A stretch of DNA of 57,310 bases from Planctomycetota bacterium (GTDB lineage: Bacteria > Planctomycetota > J058). This document shows positions 25,748-36,133 of this stretch, piece by piece. The DNA lies in NCBI GenBank assembly GCA_019636275.1, contig JAHBXY010000045.1:1-57310 (forward strand), given 5' to 3'. The notes under the pieces were generated by a model. That model was not told the DNA's origin, did not search any database, and worked only from the letters and a program-made list of their open reading frames with translations. A program made the translations under genes and the position numbers. The first letter of the stretch is position 1. The number at the start of each line of letters is the position of its first letter.

Positions 25748-26097
25748 CGATCGCGCGCGTCCGCCTGCTCGCGGGGGAGCGCGCGCGGCCGGAGGGCGCG
25801 GTGCCGGCCGCGCCCTCGAGCACGACCCCGACCTGTCGGCGGCCTGGGCGCTGCGGCCGAGGTGCGCCTGGCCTGGGCCGCCCCGGAGGCCGCGCGGGCC
25901 GACGCCGAGCAGGCGCTCGCGCGCGCGGCCCGACGACCCCGGGGCGCGGCTGGCCCGCGCGCGGGTCGCCTCGGCCGCGGGCGCGGCCGACGACGCCCTG
26001 GCCGACCTCGACGCGGCGCTGCGCGCGGCGGACCACCTCGCGGCGCGGCTGCTCCGCGGCGACCTGCGGCGGCGGGCGGGCGACCTCGCGGGCGCGC

Positions 26098-27396
26098 GCG
26101 GACCTCGACCAGGCGGTCGAGGCCAGCCCGCACGACCCGGCCGGCTGGCGGATCCGGGCGCTCGTGCGCGCGGCCCAGCGCGACCCGGGCGCCCTCGACG
26201 ACGTCGCGCGGGCGGAGGGCCTCGCGCCGGGGCTCGAGCACCTCGCCGCCCGCGGGCGCGTCCTCGGGCTCCTGGGCCGCTGGGAGGAGGCCCTGCCGGA
26301 CCTGCAGGCGGTCGAGGCCCAGCGCGGCGACGGCGACGACCTCGACGCGCTGGCCGCCTGCCTCCTGCGTCTCAAGCGGCCGCGCGACGCCGTCGCCCTG
26401 CTCGACCGCGCGGCGAAGCTCGAGCCCGACCGCGCCGAGCGCTGGGCGCGCCTGGCGCTCACGCTCGCGCATCTCGGCGACCCGGCCTACGGGCGGACGC
26501 TGGCCGAGCGGGCCCTGTCGCTCGACCCGCGCTCGGGGCTGGCGATCTGCGCGCTCGGGATCGCGCGCTACCACGCGGGCGATCGGCGCGGCGCGCGGGT
26601 CGAGCTCGACCGGGGCCTGGCGCTGGCGGTCGACCCGACGGCCCTCGAGCTCAGGGCGCAGCTCCGCTTCAACGACGGCGACTGGCAGGGGGCCGTCGCC
26701 GACCTCGACCGCGCGCTGGCGCTCGGCCCGCTCGAGCCGGCGCGGACCTACTACAACCGCGGCGTGTTCCGCTCCACGCCGGACCCCGAGGCGGCCGACG
26801 CCGACTACGACCTGGCGCTCGCGGCCGACCCGCGCTTCCTCCAGGCGCTGCACGCGCGGCTGGGGCGCCGCCTGCGCCGGGGCGACTACGCGGGGGGTCG
26901 GGCCGACGTCGAGGCGGCGCTGAAGGAGTCCCCGGGCGACGCGCGGCTGCACTACAACCTGGCGTCGCTCTGCCGGCGCCTGGGCGACGGCGACGGCGCG
27001 CTCGCCGCGGCGGCGCGCGCGCTCGAGCTCGACCCGTCGATGCTCCACGTGCACCTCACGCGGGGGCTGGTCCTCCTCGACCGTGACCAGCTCCCGGCGG
27101 CGCTGGACGAGTTCGGCCGCAGCGTGGCGAAGGCGCACGACTTCGCCTCGCGCGGCTACGCCCTGCGCGCGCTGACGCGGCGGCGCATGGGCGACCTCGA
27201 CGGGGCCCTCGACGACGCGGCGCAGGCGCTGGCCCTCGACCCCGACGAGGCGGCGGCGCTCACGATCCGCGGGCTCGTGCGGCGCGCCCGCGGCGAGCGC
27301 GCCGCGGGCGACGCGGACCTGAGCCGCGGCCTGGCGCTCGCGGCGCAGGAGGACGCCGACCTCGTGCGGGTGCTCCGGATCGAGGTCGATCGGTGA
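26098..27396 (+). CDS. Long TPR tail of kinase 4
   Basis: From about 26098 a clean frame encodes about 430 residues of tandem TPR repeats. Examples are 'GRWEEALPDLQAVEAQRGDG', 'DWQGAVADLDRALALGPLEP', 'YYNRGVFRS' and 'GDLDGALDDAAQALALDPDE', most with the W/L-G-Y-A-F-P pattern. Upstream, matching TPR pieces appear in sequence in three frames between about 25600 and 26097, with at least four switches. The original protein therefore probably continued directly from the kinase. Its TGA overlaps the GTG of the zinc-ribbon lipoprotein. The repeats would bind partners; no enzyme motif is present. Confidence 0.7.
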   Translation, partial: ADLDQAVEASPHDPAGWRIRALVRAAQRDPGALDDVARAEGLAPGLEHLAARGRVLGLLGRWEEALPDLQAVEAQRGDGDDLDALAACLLRLKRPRDAVALLDRAAKLEPDRAERWARLALTLAHLGDPAYGRTLAERALSLDPRSGLAICALGIARYHAGDRRGARVELDRGLALAVDPTALELRAQLRFNDGDWQGAVADLDRALALGPLEPARTYYNRGVFRSTPDPEAADADYDLALAADPRFLQALHARLGRRLRRGDYAGGRADVEAALKESPGDARLHYNLASLCRRLGDGDGALAAAARALELDPSMLHVHLTRGLVLLDRDQLPAALDEFGRSVAKAHDFASRGYALRALTRRRMGDLDGALDDAAQALALDPDEAAALTIRGLVRRARGERAAGDADLSRGLALAAQEDADLVRVLRIEVDR

Positions 27397-27971
27397 GGGC
27401 GTCCTCGCTCGTCGTCGGCCTCCTCCTCGCGCTGGCCGCCGGCGGCTGCCGCTCGGGCTACGACGGGCCCAGCTTCGCGGGCGAGTGGCAGGCCGGCGGC
27501 ATGCGCCTCACGGTGAGCCAGGACCTCGACGCGTGGCTCGACGCGCCCGTCCGGGCCGAGCTGCTCGACGCCGCGGGGCGCGCCTGGACGCTCAAGGGCA
27601 CGCCGGAGCGGCAGGGCGCGCAGGGGGTCGTGCGCGGGGAGCCCCTGCGCGTCGGGCTGCGCGCCGGCCTGACGCTCGTCGACGACGCCGGCGAGCGGCG
27701 CGCGTTCGCGTCGGGGCCGCTGCCCTGGGCGCTCGTGCGCGGCGCCCTCCCGTCGGGCGAGGAGGCGATCACCCTGCACGTCGGCCAGGCCGGGCCCCTG
27801 TGGTCGTCCGCGCCGGCCGAGAGCTGGTGCCACGCCACGTTCCACCGGCCGGGCGCGCGCCCGCCCGCGCTCCGCCCGCCCGCGCCTGCCGAGGCCGAGC
27901 GCTGCGCGACCTGCGGGGCGGCGCTCGAGGCCGGCTGGCGGCACTGCCCCATGTGCGGCGCGGGGCGTTGA
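27393..27971 (+). CDS. Lipoprotein with C-terminal zinc ribbon
   Basis: This 192-residue protein starts at GTG 27393, overlapping the kinase 4 stop. It has a lipoprotein signal with L-A-A-G-G-C. The body is a small beta-rich domain ('SFAGEWQAGGMRLTVSQDLD' and further strands), perhaps lipocalin- or META-like. At the end 'CATCGAALEAGWRHCPMCG' forms a four-Cys zinc ribbon. Zinc ribbons are usual in cytoplasmic proteins, so one at the end of a lipoprotein is odd. Either the signal is an uncleaved anchor or the ribbon works in the periplasm. It is probably co-expressed with kinase 4 and may be its partner or substrate. Confidence 0.7.
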   Translation: MRASSLVVGLLLALAAGGCRSGYDGPSFAGEWQAGGMRLTVSQDLDAWLDAPVRAELLDAAGRAWTLKGTPERQGAQGVVRGEPLRVGLRAGLTLVDDAGERRAFASGPLPWALVRGALPSGEEAITLHVGQAGPLWSSAPAESWCHATFHRPGARPPALRPPAPAEAERCATCGAALEAGWRHCPMCGAGR

Positions 27972-28071
27972 CGCCGGCGTCGCGGACCTCGACACGCACG
28001 CGGTCGACCCTCGTCCCTGTCGGCGGTTGTGACGGCACGACGGGTGCTCTGCAGGCGGCCGGAGGGCGCCC

Positions 28072-29670
<1,599 letters not shown>

Positions 29671-29842
29671 GCGCCCGGGGCGACGGCTCGCGACCTGCGC
29701 GTGGACGTGCTGCGGCGGGAGCGCGAGGACGAGCGATCTGCGCGGACTTCGTCGCCTTCCGGGGCCCACGTGACCGCGGTCACACGCTCGATCCGGGGGC
29801 CACTCGATCCGTTGAAGCCGACGTCGGCGCCCTGGCGCCCAT

Positions 29843-29942
29843 GGGACACGAAGGCAACGAAGGCGACGGACCTCCGTGTCCTTCGTCGACCCTCGTCGCC
29901 CTCCGTGTCCCACACCGTCGTCCACGACGACCGGCGAGCGCT
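29843..29942. repeat. Dispersed GGGACACGAAGG hairpin repeat, copy 1
   Basis: GGGACACGAAGGCAACGAAG and a GCGACGGA continuation (29843-29870) face an imperfect inverted copy ending GTGTCCC (29911), followed by a short tail ending CGGCGAGCGCT. The first 28 bases and the tail recur at 55681-55765. The element forms a long imperfect stem in the gap between the sigma54 activator and mlaE, where no gene was found from 29671 to about 30120. Confidence 0.65.
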
Positions 29943-30119
29943 GTGGGCCGACGCGTCACGGTCCGCTCCCCCGGCGGCGGGGGAACTTCCCCGCCGCGAC
30001 GCGTCGCGGCGACGGACCCGGAACGCGCCCCGACGGGCCCGCCGCGTGCTCGAGGGCGACGCTCCGGGAGGGACGGTGGCCCGCAGCCCCGCCGCCGGTC
30101 CCACGACCGCGCGGCCCGA

Positions 30120-30331
30120 CGAACACGCGCCCGCGCCCGAGGCGGCCCTGACGGTGGCCGACCCGCTCGACGCCGCGGCCGGCGACGCGCCTGCTCCGGG
30201 CGGCCGCCGGCCTCCCGCCGGCCAGCCGGCGCGCCCGACCATCGCAGTGCCGCGTCGACACCTTCGGGGCTGGCCGCCCTGGCCGCCGCCCTGCGCGGGC
30301 TGCGGGCGCGCGGCCGGAGGCCGCGCGCGTC
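30120..30331 (+). pseudogene. Corrupted STAS domain at the N-terminus of MlaE
   Basis: Short pieces resembling a STAS domain occur in order but in three frames: 'ALTVADPLDAA' (near 30147), 'ARPTIA', 'CRVDTFGA' (near 30250), 'GLAALAAALRGLRARG' (near 30270) and 'ARVVGLDPEVRRRAALLRLD', which runs into the MlaE frame. MlaE permeases with an N-terminal STAS domain are known. The permease itself is intact, so the breaks are either sequencing errors or recent decay of only this domain. The 29671-30120 stretch before it holds only the hairpin repeat. Confidence 0.5.
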
Positions 30332-31204
30332 GTGGGCCTCGACCCGGAGGTGCGCCGCCGCGCCGCGCTCCTGCGGCTCGACGAGGTCCTCGGCGTGGAC
30401 GACGAGGCCGCGGGGCCCGCGCCGCGCGACCCGCCGGCGCCGCCCCTGCGCGGCGCGCTCGACGCGGCCGTCGTGCTCCTCGCCACGCTCTACCTGGGCG
30501 TCCGCCACTCCCTGACGGACTGCCTGACCACCCCCCTCGGCCGCGAGCAGCTCGCCCGGCAGGTGGTCGAGGTCGGCCGCCGCGGCGTGCCGATCGTGGT
30601 CGGCGTGACCTTCCTCATCGGCGCGATCATCGCGATCCAGACCGCCTACACCCTCGAGCCCTACGGCGCGACGATCTACGTGGCCCGCGGCGTGGGGATC
30701 TCCATGACCCGCGAGCTCGGCCCGCTCATGGCGGCCGTGCTCGTCGCTGCGCGCTCCGGCTCGGCGATCGCCGCGGAGCTGGGGAGCATGGTCGTCTCCG
30801 AGGAGGTGGAGGCGCTGGAGATGATGGCCCTGCGGCCGCGGCGCTTCCTCCTCTCGCCCCGCTTCGCCGCCCTGACCTTCTCGGTCCCCGCCCTGTCCGT
30901 GTGCGCCGACGTGGCCGGCGTCCTCGGCGGGGCGGCGATCATGGTCCTGCAGTACGACATCGTCGCCCGGGCCTACTTCGACGAGACGGTCCGCGCCGTC
31001 TACCTGTCGGACATCGGCTCCGGCCTGATCAAGTCGGTGTTCTTCGGCGCGCTCATCGCCGCCGTGGCCTGCCGCTGCGGCCTGTCGCTCAGGGGCGGCC
31101 CCGAGGCGGTCGGCAGGGCGGCCACGGCGGCGGTGGTGCAGAGCATCGTCGCCGTCGTCCTCTTCGACGCCGCCTTCACCTTCGCCTCGCGGGGGATCCT
31201 GTGA
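30332..31204 (+). CDS. mlaE: MlaE-family lipid ABC transporter permease
   Basis: This inner-membrane permease of an Mla-type phospholipid or lipid transporter has about 290 residues. The family core begins near residue 60 ('LTDCLTTPLGREQLARQVVE'), followed by membrane helices around 'VGVTFLIGAIIAIQTAYTLE', 'RELGPLMAAVLVAARSGSAI', and a C-terminal pair ending 'VVLFDAAFTFASRG'. The GTG at 30332 is probably not the native start, since the frame upstream continues a broken STAS domain. Its stop overlaps mlaF by four bases, and the mlaE-mlaF-mlaD-lipoprotein order is a typical single operon. Direction of lipid movement cannot be told from sequence. Confidence 0.92.
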   Translation: MGLDPEVRRRAALLRLDEVLGVDDEAAGPAPRDPPAPPLRGALDAAVVLLATLYLGVRHSLTDCLTTPLGREQLARQVVEVGRRGVPIVVGVTFLIGAIIAIQTAYTLEPYGATIYVARGVGISMTRELGPLMAAVLVAARSGSAIAAELGSMVVSEEVEALEMMALRPRRFLLSPRFAALTFSVPALSVCADVAGVLGGAAIMVLQYDIVARAYFDETVRAVYLSDIGSGLIKSVFFGALIAAVACRCGLSLRGGPEAVGRAATAAVVQSIVAVVLFDAAFTFASRGIL

Positions 31205-31992
31205 TCGACCGCCCCGCGCCCGTCCTCGAGACCCGCGGCCTGGTCGTGCGCTTCAACGGCCGCCCCGTCCTGCGCGGGATCGACCTGCAGGCGCGCGCGG
31301 GCGAGGTGCTGTTCCTCATGGGCCCCTCGGGCTGCGGCAAGACCACGGTGATCAAGTGCATCGCGGCGCTGCTCCAGCCCGACGAGGGGCAGGTGCTGTT
31401 CGAGGGGCGACGGCTCGAGGGCGTCGGCGGCGGCCCGGCGGTCGACGCCATGCGCCGCGCCACGGGGCTCGTGTTCCAGGGCAGCGCCCTGCTCAACTCG
31501 ATCAGCCTGGCCGAGAACGTGGCGCTCCCGCTGCGCGCGCGCCTGCGCCTGCCCCCCGCCGCCGTGCGCGAGGTCGTGCGCATGAAGCTGGCGCAGGTGG
31601 GGCTCCTGCACGCGATGGACCTGCGGCCGTCGGAGCTGTCGGGCGGCATGCGCAAGCGGGCCGGGATCGCCCGCGCCCTGGTCCTCGACCCGCGCCTGCT
31701 CCTGCTCGACGAGCCGACGAGCGGCCTCGACCCGGTGACCTCCGACGGGATCGACCGGCTCGTGGCGCAGCTCCGCCACGAGCTCGGGGTGACCGTCGTC
31801 GTCGTCTCGCACGACCTCGCCTCCGCCGAGCGGGTGGCCGACCGCCTCGTGATCCTCGGCCAGGGCGAGGCGCTCGTGGAGGGCACCTGGGCGGAGGTGC
31901 AGGCCTCGCGCGACCCGGCCGTCCGCAGCTTCCTCGACCGGCGGGCCCGCCCGCCCGCCGCCGCGGCGCACGCGGCCTGGGAGGGACCCTGA
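31201..31992 (+). CDS. mlaF: MlaF-type ABC transporter ATP-binding protein
   Basis: This 263-residue ABC ATPase drives the Mla lipid transporter from the cytoplasmic face of the inner membrane. Walker A G-P-S-G-C-G-K-T-T is near residues 41-49, the Q-loop is 'GLVFQGSALLNS' near 90, the ABC signature L-S-G-G-M is near 157, Walker B L-L-L-L-D-E-P is near 175, and the switch His is in 'VVVVSHDLASAERVADR'. The phrase 'SGLDPVTSDGID' is characteristic of MlaF. GTG 31201 overlaps the mlaE stop by four bases. Length is normal. Confidence 0.95.
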   Translation: MIDRPAPVLETRGLVVRFNGRPVLRGIDLQARAGEVLFLMGPSGCGKTTVIKCIAALLQPDEGQVLFEGRRLEGVGGGPAVDAMRRATGLVFQGSALLNSISLAENVALPLRARLRLPPAAVREVVRMKLAQVGLLHAMDLRPSELSGGMRKRAGIARALVLDPRLLLLDEPTSGLDPVTSDGIDRLVAQLRHELGVTVVVVSHDLASAERVADRLVILGQGEALVEGTWAEVQASRDPAVRSFLDRRARPPAAAAHAAWEGP

Positions 31993-32891
31993 GCGTCACC
32001 GCGCAGGAGCGCCGCCAGGCGCTCACCTTCGTCGTCGCCTCGCTCGTGGCGCTCGGCGCCGTCGTCGCCGTCGTCGGCGGCGTGCGCCTGCGCCGCCACG
32101 ACCGCGCCTACCTGGTCGTGTTCCGCGAGTCGGTCTCCGGCCTCGTGGTGTCCGGCCAGGTGGAGTACAAGGGCGTCCCCGTCGGCGTCGTGCGGGCGAT
32201 CCGCCTGCGCGAGGGCGCCGTCGGCGAGGTGGAGGTCGAGGTCGGCATCCGCCCCGACGTGCCGATCAAGACGGACACGCGCGCCCAGCTCCAGGCGCAG
32301 GGGATCACCGGCTTCCAGTCGCTGCAGCTCCTCGGCGGCACGACGGCGGCGCCCGACCTGCCCGAGGGCGGCGTGATCGCCGTCGAGCCGTCGCTCTTCG
32401 GCCTCCTCGGCGGCACGGCGCGCGACCTGGCCGAGGTGACCGGCCGCCTGGGCGAGGAGGTGCAGGCGGCGCTGGTCGAGCTGCGGGCGGCGCTGGCGGC
32501 CGGCCAGGGCGCCGCGCGCGCCTTCGAGGCGGCGGCCGCGGCGATCGGCTCCGAGGTGCAGGCGTCGGGGGCCGTCCTGCGCGGGACGGCGCGCGACGCG
32601 TCGACGCTCCTGCGCGACCCGTCGTGGCCGGCGCTCGGCCAGGAGACCGTCGCCGCCGTGCAGGACCTGCGGCGCGTGGCCGCGGCGCTCGAGCGGGCGG
32701 CGACGGCGCTCGCCGCCGTGGCCGGCGAGAACCGCGAGGACGTGCGGGCGCTCGTCCTCGACCTGCGCCGCACCGCCGCCGAGGCGCGCGGCGCCGCGCG
32801 CGAGGTGCGCCAGCGCCCGTCGAGCCTGCTCTACGACGTCCCGGGCGCCGAGAAGCCCTTCGCCGACCCGCTCCCGGGGGTGGCGCGGTGA
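31989..32891 (+). CDS. mlaD: MlaD/MCE-domain lipid-binding protein (probable CTG start)
   Basis: This 300-residue protein has one N-terminal membrane helix (ALTFVVASLVALGAVVAVVG) and a periplasmic MCE domain at about 35-110 ('AYLVVFRESVSGLVVSGQVE', 'GVPVGVV', 'LQAQGITGFQSLQLLGG'). A long Ala/Leu-rich helical tail follows. MCE proteins form hexameric rings that carry lipids between membranes. No ATG or GTG precedes the membrane helix in frame. A CTG at 31989 overlaps the mlaF stop as CTGA, with GGAGGG at 31980-31985 just upstream. CTG is therefore the likely start, by analogy with the GTGA overlaps in this operon. The next GTG lies inside the membrane helix. Confidence 0.88.
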   Translation: MSVTAQERRQALTFVVASLVALGAVVAVVGGVRLRRHDRAYLVVFRESVSGLVVSGQVEYKGVPVGVVRAIRLREGAVGEVEVEVGIRPDVPIKTDTRAQLQAQGITGFQSLQLLGGTTAAPDLPEGGVIAVEPSLFGLLGGTARDLAEVTGRLGEEVQAALVELRAALAAGQGAARAFEAAAAAIGSEVQASGAVLRGTARDASTLLRDPSWPALGQETVAAVQDLRRVAAALERAATALAAVAGENREDVRALVLDLRRTAAEARGAAREVRQRPSSLLYDVPGAEKPFADPLPGVAR

Positions 32892-33499
32892 GGGCCCTGG
32901 CGCTCCTCCTGGCGGTCGCCACCCCGGCGTGCATCACCCTCGGCCCCGGGGAGCCCGACGAGCTGCGCGAGTGGGACCTCCTGCCCGCGCCCGTGGCCGC
33001 CGTCGAGCCGGCGCCCGGGGCGCCGTCGCTCCAGGTGCTCGCGTTCGGCGTGAGCGAGGTCCTCGACCGCGACGTCCTCGTGTGGCGCCGGGGCGAGGTG
33101 GAGGTCGGCGCCTACGCGCGCCAGCGCTGGGCGCGCCCGCCGCAGGAGGCCGCGCGGGCGGTGCTCGTGGCGGCCCTGCGCGACGCCCTCGGGCCGGCCG
33201 CCGTCGTCGTCGCGGACCCGCCGCTGCCGGCGCCCGACTACGTCCTGCGCGGGCACCTCGCGCGCTTCGAGGAGGTCGACCGCGGCGAGGTCTGGTGCGG
33301 CGTCGTCGAGGTCCACGCGGCGCTGGCGCGGCGCGACGGGGTCGAGCTCCTGCGCCGCGTCTACCGCGTCGAGCGCACCGCGCCCGAGCGCAACCCGCGC
33401 GGCGTCGTCACGGCCCTGCGCGCCGCGGCCCTCGAGGTGGGCGCCGCGCTCGCGGAGGACGTCACGGCGGCGCTGGGGCTCGAGGCGGGCGCGAAGTAG
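32888..33499 (+). CDS. PqiC-like ABC-transport auxiliary lipoprotein
   Basis: This 203-residue lipoprotein has a signal ending A-T-P-A-C and a domain of the ABC_trans_aux/PqiC type. After 'LREWDLLPAP' come strands such as 'LQVLAFGVSEVLDRDVLVWR', then 'RQRWARPPQEAARAVLVAAL' and 'YVLRGHLARFEEVDRGEVW'. In PqiABC and Mce systems such lipoproteins sit at the outer membrane and receive the MCE lipid conduit. It is the last gene of the mla operon (GTG 32888 overlaps the mlaD stop). A hairpin at 33515-33541 may end transcription. Confidence 0.85.
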   Translation: MRALALLLAVATPACITLGPGEPDELREWDLLPAPVAAVEPAPGAPSLQVLAFGVSEVLDRDVLVWRRGEVEVGAYARQRWARPPQEAARAVLVAALRDALGPAAVVVADPPLPAPDYVLRGHLARFEEVDRGEVWCGVVEVHAALARRDGVELLRRVYRVERTAPERNPRGVVTALRAAALEVGAALAEDVTAALGLEAGAK

Positions 33500-33514
33500 C
33501 CGTCGCGGTCCGTT

Positions 33515-33541
33515 GCAAGCGCCTGCGCGGCAGTCGCTTGC
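33515..33541 (+). terminator. Possible hairpin terminator of the mla operon
   Basis: GCAAGCG (33515-33521) and CGCTTGC (33535-33541) form a 7-bp stem with a GC-rich 13-base loop, beginning 16 bases after the stop. No T tract follows, so this is tentative. Confidence 0.3.
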
Positions 33542-33634
33542 GCCCTCGTGATGAGGGCGGCCGCGGCCGGGATATCCAGGGCGAGAGGAGGGCTCTTGCC
33601 CCGGATCGCCACGATGCAGGACCGTAGGGGTCGG

Positions 33635-36133
33635 ATGAGCGACGACCTCGACGACGCGGCCCGCGTGCGGGCCTACGCCCGCGGCGAGCGCGACGCCCTG
33701 GACCCCGTGGTCGCGCGGCGCTTCCCGCAGGCGTACCGCGTCGCGCTCCGGGCGCTGGGCGACCCGGGCGCCGCCGAGGACGCGGCGGCCGACGCGTTGA
33801 CGGCCGTCGTCCGCGGCGCCGAGCGCTTCGAGGCGGGTCGGGCGTTCGGGCCGTGGTTCGGCGCGGTGCTCATGAACGCGATCCGCAAGCAGGAGCGGTC
33901 GCGGCGGCGTCGCGCGCACCACGAGGGCCAGGCGGCCGCGCGCGGCGAGCCGCAGGTCGAGGGGCCGGACGGGGCGCGCCTCGACGCCGGCCGCGTCGCG
34001 CGCGCGCTGGGGGCGGTCCCGCTCGACCTGCGCCTGCCGCTCGTGCTGCACTACCAGGAGGGGCGCTCCCACGCGGAGGTCGCCGAGGCCCTCGGCTGCC
34101 CCCAGGGCACCGCGTCCTCGCGCCTGCGCCGCGGCGTGGAGCGCCTGCGCGAGGCGCTGGTCGGCGCCGGCGCGACGGGCCTCTCGGTCGCTGGCGTCGA
34201 GGTCGTTCTGCGGCCGCCGCGCGAGGCGCGTGCCGGCGGCGCCGACCGGCCGGGCTCGAGTAGATGCCTTCGCGCGGGCCGGCCGGGGACCCAGGGCGCG
34301 GCGCGATCGCGCGCGGTCGGGAGCCCGGCGCGCGTGGCGGCGCTTGCCGCCGCGGCCGTGCTCCCGCTGGTCGCCGCGCTCTTGCTGCTCGGGCCGGGCG
34401 AGCCGTCGGTCGACGGGCGCCGGGCGCCCGGGGCCGACGTTGGCCCGTCGACCTCGTCCGTGCCCGGGTCGGCGAGCGCCGCGGACGCCGCGGGTGACGC
34501 GAGCCAGGGCGCGGACCCGGCGACCGCGCCGGAGCTCGACGCGACCACCCCGACCCGCGGCGCGGAGCAGCGGGTGCGGGGGCGCGTGGTGGACCGGCAG
34601 GGGCGGCCCGTCGCCGGCGCGCGCGTGACGCTGACCACCTTCGACGCGAGCGGAGGCGGTGACGAGGACCTCGACGTGTACGCGCGCGCTCGGGTCGTCA
34701 GCCGCCTGCCCGTGGAGCGCCGGGTGAGCGCGTTCCGCGAGTCGCGCTGGAGGCTCCGCGAGCTGGAGCTCGGGGCCGGCGAGACCGGGGCAGACGGCCG
34801 CTTCGACGTGGCGCTCGCGGCGCCGCTCCCGGAGGACCCCTCGCGCCGGCCGCTCGAGGTGAGCGTGGGGGCGCGGCTGGACCACGGCGACGTGCTCGTC
34901 GGCGGGGCGCTCGTCGCGCGCGCCGCGGTGGACGTGGGCGACATCGAGGTGCGCCCGTGCCGGCGCATCCACGTGGTGGCCACGAGCGGCGGCCGGCCGC
35001 TCGCGGGCGCGGACGCGTTCGTGTCGATCCCAACGGCTGACATGGGCGAGGGCCTGTGGGTGCACGCCGTGACCGACGCCGACGGGCGCGCGCTGCTGCT
35101 CGACCCGGTCGGCTGGCTGGGCGCCCAGGTGGTCGTCGTCCGCGCGCCGGGGCTCGCCGCGCAGGAGGAGGAGGCCGAGGGCGCCGAGGACGTCCACGTG
35201 GCGGTGGACCTCGTCGCGGAGGTCGTCGCGCGCGGGCAGGTGCTCGACGGCGACGGCCGGCCGCTCGCCGGCGTGTCGGTGGGCGTCACGCCCGTGGGCG
35301 ACCGCGGGTGGATCCCCGTGGCGCGGGTCGAGAGCGGCGCCGCGGGCGAGGTCACGATCGCGGGCCTGCGGCCGGGTCGCCGGTATCTGCTCTCGGCGGC
35401 GGCGCCCGGACCGGGCCTGATGAACACCGAGATGGAGGTCGTGGCGGCCGAGCGGCTCCCGGCGCTGCGCCTCGACGTCCCGCTGCGGGTCGCGGTGGCC
35501 GTCTCGCTCCCGCCGACGATCGACGCCGCCGACTTCGACGCGAGGCACCGGGTCGAGCTCCAGCGGCGCCGCGCGGACGGCGCTTGGGCCAGCGCGAGGT
35601 CGGGCCACGAGCCTCGTCGCCTCGAGTCGCTCGAGGACACGCTCCGGGGCTGGGACGAGGACGAGGGCCCCGACGTCGTCTTCCGGCACATGGCGCCGGG
35701 GGTGTACCGCGCGATCGTCGACCACCCCGGCCACGCGACGGCGGTCTCGCCGCCCTTCGAGCTGACCCCCGGCGGGCCCGCGCCGCGGATCACCCTGGCG
35801 CTGGCGGCCGGCCGCCTCGTCCGCGGCCGCGTCGTCGACCTCGAGGGGCGACCCGTGGCCGGCGCGAACCTCGACCTGGTCCTGGGAGACCACCGGATCT
35901 CCCTCGCCGGCACCGAGGAGGACGGGACCTTCTCGCTCCGCGAGCTGCCCGAGGGCCTCGCCGTCACGCTGGAGGTGAGCGCGCTCTTCGGGGCGCTCGT
36001 CGGGAACGAGGCGGTCCGCGTCGAGGTGACGGCCGACGCGACGTGGCTCGGCGACGTCGTCGTCCGCTGGTCGCCCTCTCGCGGCGGCGCCGGTGAGGAC
36101 GACCCCGGACGCGCCGGGGACGAGGGACGCTGA
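33635..36133 (+). CDS. ECF sigma factor fused to membrane anchor and carboxypeptidase-regulatory-like domains
   Basis: This 832-residue protein begins with a complete ECF-type sigma70: region 2 near residues 8-75 ('FGPWFGAVLMNAIRKQERSR') and region 4 near 125-180 ('LDLRLPLVLHYQEGRSHAEV', 'GTASSRLRRGVERLRE'). A basic linker leads to one membrane helix near 240 ('ALAAAAVLPLVAALLLLG'). Then follow several beta-sandwich units with the G-R-V-V-D-x-x-G-R-P-V-A-G-A signature of carboxypeptidase regulatory-like domains. As built, the sigma part would stay at the inner face of the membrane with sensors outside, and release would need proteolysis or another signal. No separate anti-sigma gene is adjacent. 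ATG 33635 is chosen over 33614. Confidence 0.88.
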   Translation: MSDDLDDAARVRAYARGERDALDPVVARRFPQAYRVALRALGDPGAAEDAAADALTAVVRGAERFEAGRAFGPWFGAVLMNAIRKQERSRRRRAHHEGQAAARGEPQVEGPDGARLDAGRVARALGAVPLDLRLPLVLHYQEGRSHAEVAEALGCPQGTASSRLRRGVERLREALVGAGATGLSVAGVEVVLRPPREARAGGADRPGSSRCLRAGRPGTQGAARSRAVGSPARVAALAAAAVLPLVAALLLLGPGEPSVDGRRAPGADVGPSTSSVPGSASAADAAGDASQGADPATAPELDATTPTRGAEQRVRGRVVDRQGRPVAGARVTLTTFDASGGGDEDLDVYARARVVSRLPVERRVSAFRESRWRLRELELGAGETGADGRFDVALAAPLPEDPSRRPLEVSVGARLDHGDVLVGGALVARAAVDVGDIEVRPCRRIHVVATSGGRPLAGADAFVSIPTADMGEGLWVHAVTDADGRALLLDPVGWLGAQVVVVRAPGLAAQEEEAEGAEDVHVAVDLVAEVVARGQVLDGDGRPLAGVSVGVTPVGDRGWIPVARVESGAAGEVTIAGLRPGRRYLLSAAAPGPGLMNTEMEVVAAERLPALRLDVPLRVAVAVSLPPTIDAADFDARHRVELQRRRADGAWASARSGHEPRRLESLEDTLRGWDEDEGPDVVFRHMAPGVYRAIVDHPGHATAVSPPFELTPGGPAPRITLALAAGRLVRGRVVDLEGRPVAGANLDLVLGDHRISLAGTEEDGTFSLRELPEGLAVTLEVSALFGALVGNEAVRVEVTADATWLGDVVVRWSPSRGGAGEDDPGRAGDEGR

